From NCBI GenBank assembly GCA_002722955.1, contig PBMZ01000147.1, forward strand, positions 1-34,957: a DNA stretch of 34,957 nt, in the 5' to 3' direction. Under the pieces are notes generated by a model that did no database searches, was not told where the DNA came from, and saw nothing but the letters and a program-made list of their open reading frames with translations. The stretch's first letter is position 1. Every line of letters begins with the position of its first letter. Positions 33,347 to 34,957 of this stretch are shown in pieces. The position numbers and the translations under genes were made by a program. This stretch comes from Planctomycetaceae bacterium. GTDB lineage: Bacteria; Planctomycetota; Planctomycetia; Planctomycetales; Planctomycetaceae.

Positions 33347-33637
33347 ATGAAAAAACTACTGGTTCTCTGCGCCCTCGTTGCTGGAATCTCTGTTTTCGCT
33401 ACCGATTCGGCCAATGCCGACCATCGCCGATCGGGAAGCTCACGAAGTTTCTCGCGCAGCCCGATTGTGATTCGATCTTACTCGTACCCAAGTCGATTCC
33501 GCAGCTACAACTACTCGTACTCGCCGTATCGACGATTTAGCTCGTACGGTTACGGCAGCCGTTATGGCTACGGATATCGCCCCAGCGGCTTCAGCATTCA
33601 ATTCGGCCGCGGAATCGGTTTCCGATACTGCCGCTAA
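33347..33637 (+). CDS. Small secreted Tyr/Ser/Arg-rich protein
   Basis: 96 residues from ATG 33347, with GGAG a few nt upstream. A signal peptide (KKLLVLCALVAGISVFATDSANA) ends at residue about 24. The mature part is small, basic and low-complexity: SRSPIVIRSYSYPSRFRSYNY and many Tyr/Ser/Arg/Gly (YGSRYGYGYRPSG). No recognised domain and two cysteines at most. Planctomycetes encode many short Tyr/Gly-rich exported proteins that may belong to the cell wall or extracellular matrix; this is inference. An upstream start at 33266 would put 27 extra residues in front of the signal peptide and is less likely. It ends before a strong terminator. Confidence 0.8.
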   Translation: MKKLLVLCALVAGISVFATDSANADHRRSGSSRSFSRSPIVIRSYSYPSRFRSYNYSYSPYRRFSSYGYGSRYGYGYRPSGFSIQFGRGIGFRYCR

Positions 33638-33697
33638 GAATCAACTTCGAGTTCTCCGGTTCTCAACGTCCCCTCGTGAGTAACCGGATTGAGATGG

Positions 33698-33772
33698 CGA
33701 ACGGTGAGCACCGCTCACTGGTGATCCTTTCCCCCCTTCACCAGTGAGCCAAAGCCCACCGTTCGTTTTTTG
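33698..33772 (+). terminator. Strong rho-independent terminator for the small secreted-protein gene
   Basis: Outer arms CGAACGGTG and CACCGTTCG (33698-33706, 33757-33765) enclose a perfect 12-bp inner stem GCTCACTGGTGA / TCACCAGTGAGC, followed by TTTTTTGTTCTTT. Located about 60 nt after the stop. Confidence 0.88.
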
Positions 33773-33798
33773 TTCTTTGAACGTCGACCGTGTAGTTG

Positions 33799-33831
33799 AG
33801 AAGCCCGGCATTTTGAAAATGCCGGGCTTCT
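33799..33831. repeat. Perfect hairpin AGAAGCCCGGCATTT
   Basis: A 15-bp perfect stem around a 3-nt loop (TGA), closely matching the element at 31678-31716. It stands about 110 nt before the VWA-type membrane protein gene. It may be a second terminator, bidirectional, or a dispersed repeat. Confidence 0.7.
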
Positions 33832-33940
33832 TGCCTTCAACTCGTCCTGAAAGTTGACATCGCTGACCATTGCTTCGACAATCACACGCTTCAGTGAACC
33901 TTGATGCGTATGGACCATTGGCAGGAAGCAACCATCTGCG

Positions 33941-34957
33941 ATGACGGAAACTCTAGGGCGATTCTTAGGCTACGATAATGTCTCGGCCATCGAGAGCATT
34001 CGACCGTCGTTTGGAGCCGAGTGGGCTCACAGCGGCCCTGCGTGGGTAATCTTCGGATGCTTGGCACTGATCGGTCTATCGGTCGCCTTCTACAGTCGGT
34101 TTCAAAACAAGGGGACTCGCAAGGCCCGCATGCTTTTAGCGGTAGCGCGATCTATTGTGCTTTGCATCTTGCTGTTGATCTTGGCCGACCCGATTCTCGA
34201 GATTTCTCTGACAAGTGAACCGAAGCCGCTGTTTTGGGTCCTGTTCGACGGCACCGACAGCATGGCGATCTCGGACGAGTATCCTGAAGACGATCTGAAG
34301 CGTATTCAATCCTCAACAGAGATCGACGAGTACCTCAAGAATCGAAAGAAGCCGGACGCCGAGACAGCTGACGAGCCAAAAGTTGATGCGCAGGTCTTGA
34401 ATGTTGACGAGAGTCCACAGCCATCGCGAGCCGACTACGTGCGAGCGATGTTGGCCTCGAAAGACGGGGACCTGCTGAGCCAACTCAACGAACGATTTCG
34501 CTTAAGAGCGTACCGACTTGACAAACCCGACGGAGTCGTCTCGCTGTCGCTTGCGGGAGAGGACGCTTCCGAAGATGACGTCGATGCCGACTTCTTGGCC
34601 GATCAATTGACGACAGAAGGCCAAGTCACCGCGATCGGCAACGCATTCGATGACCTAACCCGCCGGCATGCGACTCAGAATTTGGCTGGTGTTTTGGTCG
34701 TTAGCGACTTCGATCAAAACGCTGGTGCCGCACCGTTGAACTCGGCAACAAAGTTAGGTGTTCCAATCTTTACAATGGGCGTTGGTGCCACGACCGCCGT
34801 GGACTTGTCGGTCGACATGCAAACGTCGCTGAAGATGAAGAAGGCCGAGTCAACGTCGATCAACGTGACCTTACGACAACAAGAACTCGACGGCGAATCC
34901 GTCGCCGTTCGAGTCATCGCGTACCCCGCTGGCACGCCCGAAGAAGACATCGAAATC
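33941..34957 (+). CDS. Large membrane protein with von Willebrand-like domain (3' truncated)
   Basis: The frame is open from ATG 33941 to the last base of the window, so only the first 339 residues are seen. Residues about 35-55 (AWVIFGCLALIGLSVAFYS) and about 68-88 (LLAVARSIVLCILLLILADPIL) are transmembrane helices, which suits the BatA-like or DUF7408-type arrangement. A VWA-like segment follows with PLFWVLFDGTDSM, a DxTxS MIDAS-like motif, then GVLVVSDFDQNAG and GVPIFTMGVG. Between them is an acidic, low-complexity insert (about residues 125-215). Such proteins in planctomycetes usually sit in gene sets with a MoxR ATPase, a DUF58 protein and other VWA/BatA-type proteins; those would be expected just outside or downstream. 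An RBS-like AGGAAG lies about 12 nt before the start. Confidence 0.85.
   Translation, partial: MTETLGRFLGYDNVSAIESIRPSFGAEWAHSGPAWVIFGCLALIGLSVAFYSRFQNKGTRKARMLLAVARSIVLCILLLILADPILEISLTSEPKPLFWVLFDGTDSMAISDEYPEDDLKRIQSSTEIDEYLKNRKKPDAETADEPKVDAQVLNVDESPQPSRADYVRAMLASKDGDLLSQLNERFRLRAYRLDKPDGVVSLSLAGEDASEDDVDADFLADQLTTEGQVTAIGNAFDDLTRRHATQNLAGVLVVSDFDQNAGAAPLNSATKLGVPIFTMGVGATTAVDLSVDMQTSLKMKKAESTSINVTLRQQELDGESVAVRVIAYPAGTPEEDIEI

Noticed and set aside
33641..33931. 96-codon minus-strand ORF across the terminator and repeat before the VWA gene
   Set aside because: It consists of hairpin DNA; arms of a terminator and a dispersed repeat are being translated.

Overview
The window looks like chromosomal DNA of a planctomycete, probably of the Pirellulales/Rhodopirellula kind. 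The evidence is the set of families present: a DUF1080 plus glucose/sorbosone-dehydrogenase fusion, a Tat-exported DUF1501 protein, a DUF1559 pseudopilin ending in an H-X9-DG motif, a DUF1571 protein, an MJ0042-type zinc ribbon and a TMTC-like membrane/TPR protein. Genes are mostly single or in pairs, on both strands, separated by many palindromic repeats. I see no rRNA, tRNA, CRISPR array, prophage or intact insertion sequence. The assignment rests on family content, not on a marker-gene search.

Layout. 1-2.3 kb: end of an unknown gene overlapping by 4 nt a secreted sugar-dehydrogenase-like protein. 2.4-6.3 kb: a membrane-anchored AAA ATPase broken by an apparent -1 frameshift, a DUF1501 protein on the minus strand, and a methyltransferase whose 5' end also looks frameshifted. 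6.4-9 kb: diaminopimelate decarboxylase (lysA) and an enolase-superfamily enzyme. 9-9.7 kb: gene-poor, with a long hairpin. 9.7-12.6 kb: a His/Asn-repeat lipoprotein, gamma-glutamyltransferase and a small zinc-ribbon protein. 12.9-15.3 kb: an orphan MraZ-like regulator, a STAS-domain protein and a LOG-family protein. 15.4-19 kb: a ParD/ParE-type toxin-antitoxin pair, the TMTC-like glycosyltransferase/TPR protein and an SDR oxidoreductase. 19.4-22.9 kb: a DUF1571 protein, a small His-rich ORF, a free-standing domain resembling the C-terminus of the next gene, and that gene, a secreted subtilisin-like protease. 22.9-27.1 kb: a family-4-type glycosyltransferase, a class I glutamine amidotransferase, an SGNH hydrolase with TPR-like insert, RNase HI and IF-1. 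27.3-31.7 kb: a plus-strand run of folK, a galT-like gene, a GH57 glucanotransferase/amylase and a small membrane protein, probably linked to alpha-glucan and sugar-phosphate metabolism. 31.8-35 kb: DUF1559 pseudopilin (minus), a tiny secreted Tyr/Arg/Ser-rich protein, and the start of a large membrane protein with a von Willebrand-like domain that runs off the window.

Most exciting points. There is no obvious new multi-gene defence or metabolic system. The best leads are: the orphan copy of the protease C-terminal domain beside a convergent His/Cys-rich micro-gene; a GalT-like protein that has lost the usual N-terminal CxxC zinc pair and sits beside a GH57 enzyme; FolK with an unexplained C-terminal extension; an mraZ detached from any cell-wall cluster; and at least six kinds of palindromic repeats between genes. 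Two apparent frameshifts, each repaired by one extra base in a 4-base homopolymer, may be assembly errors rather than biology.
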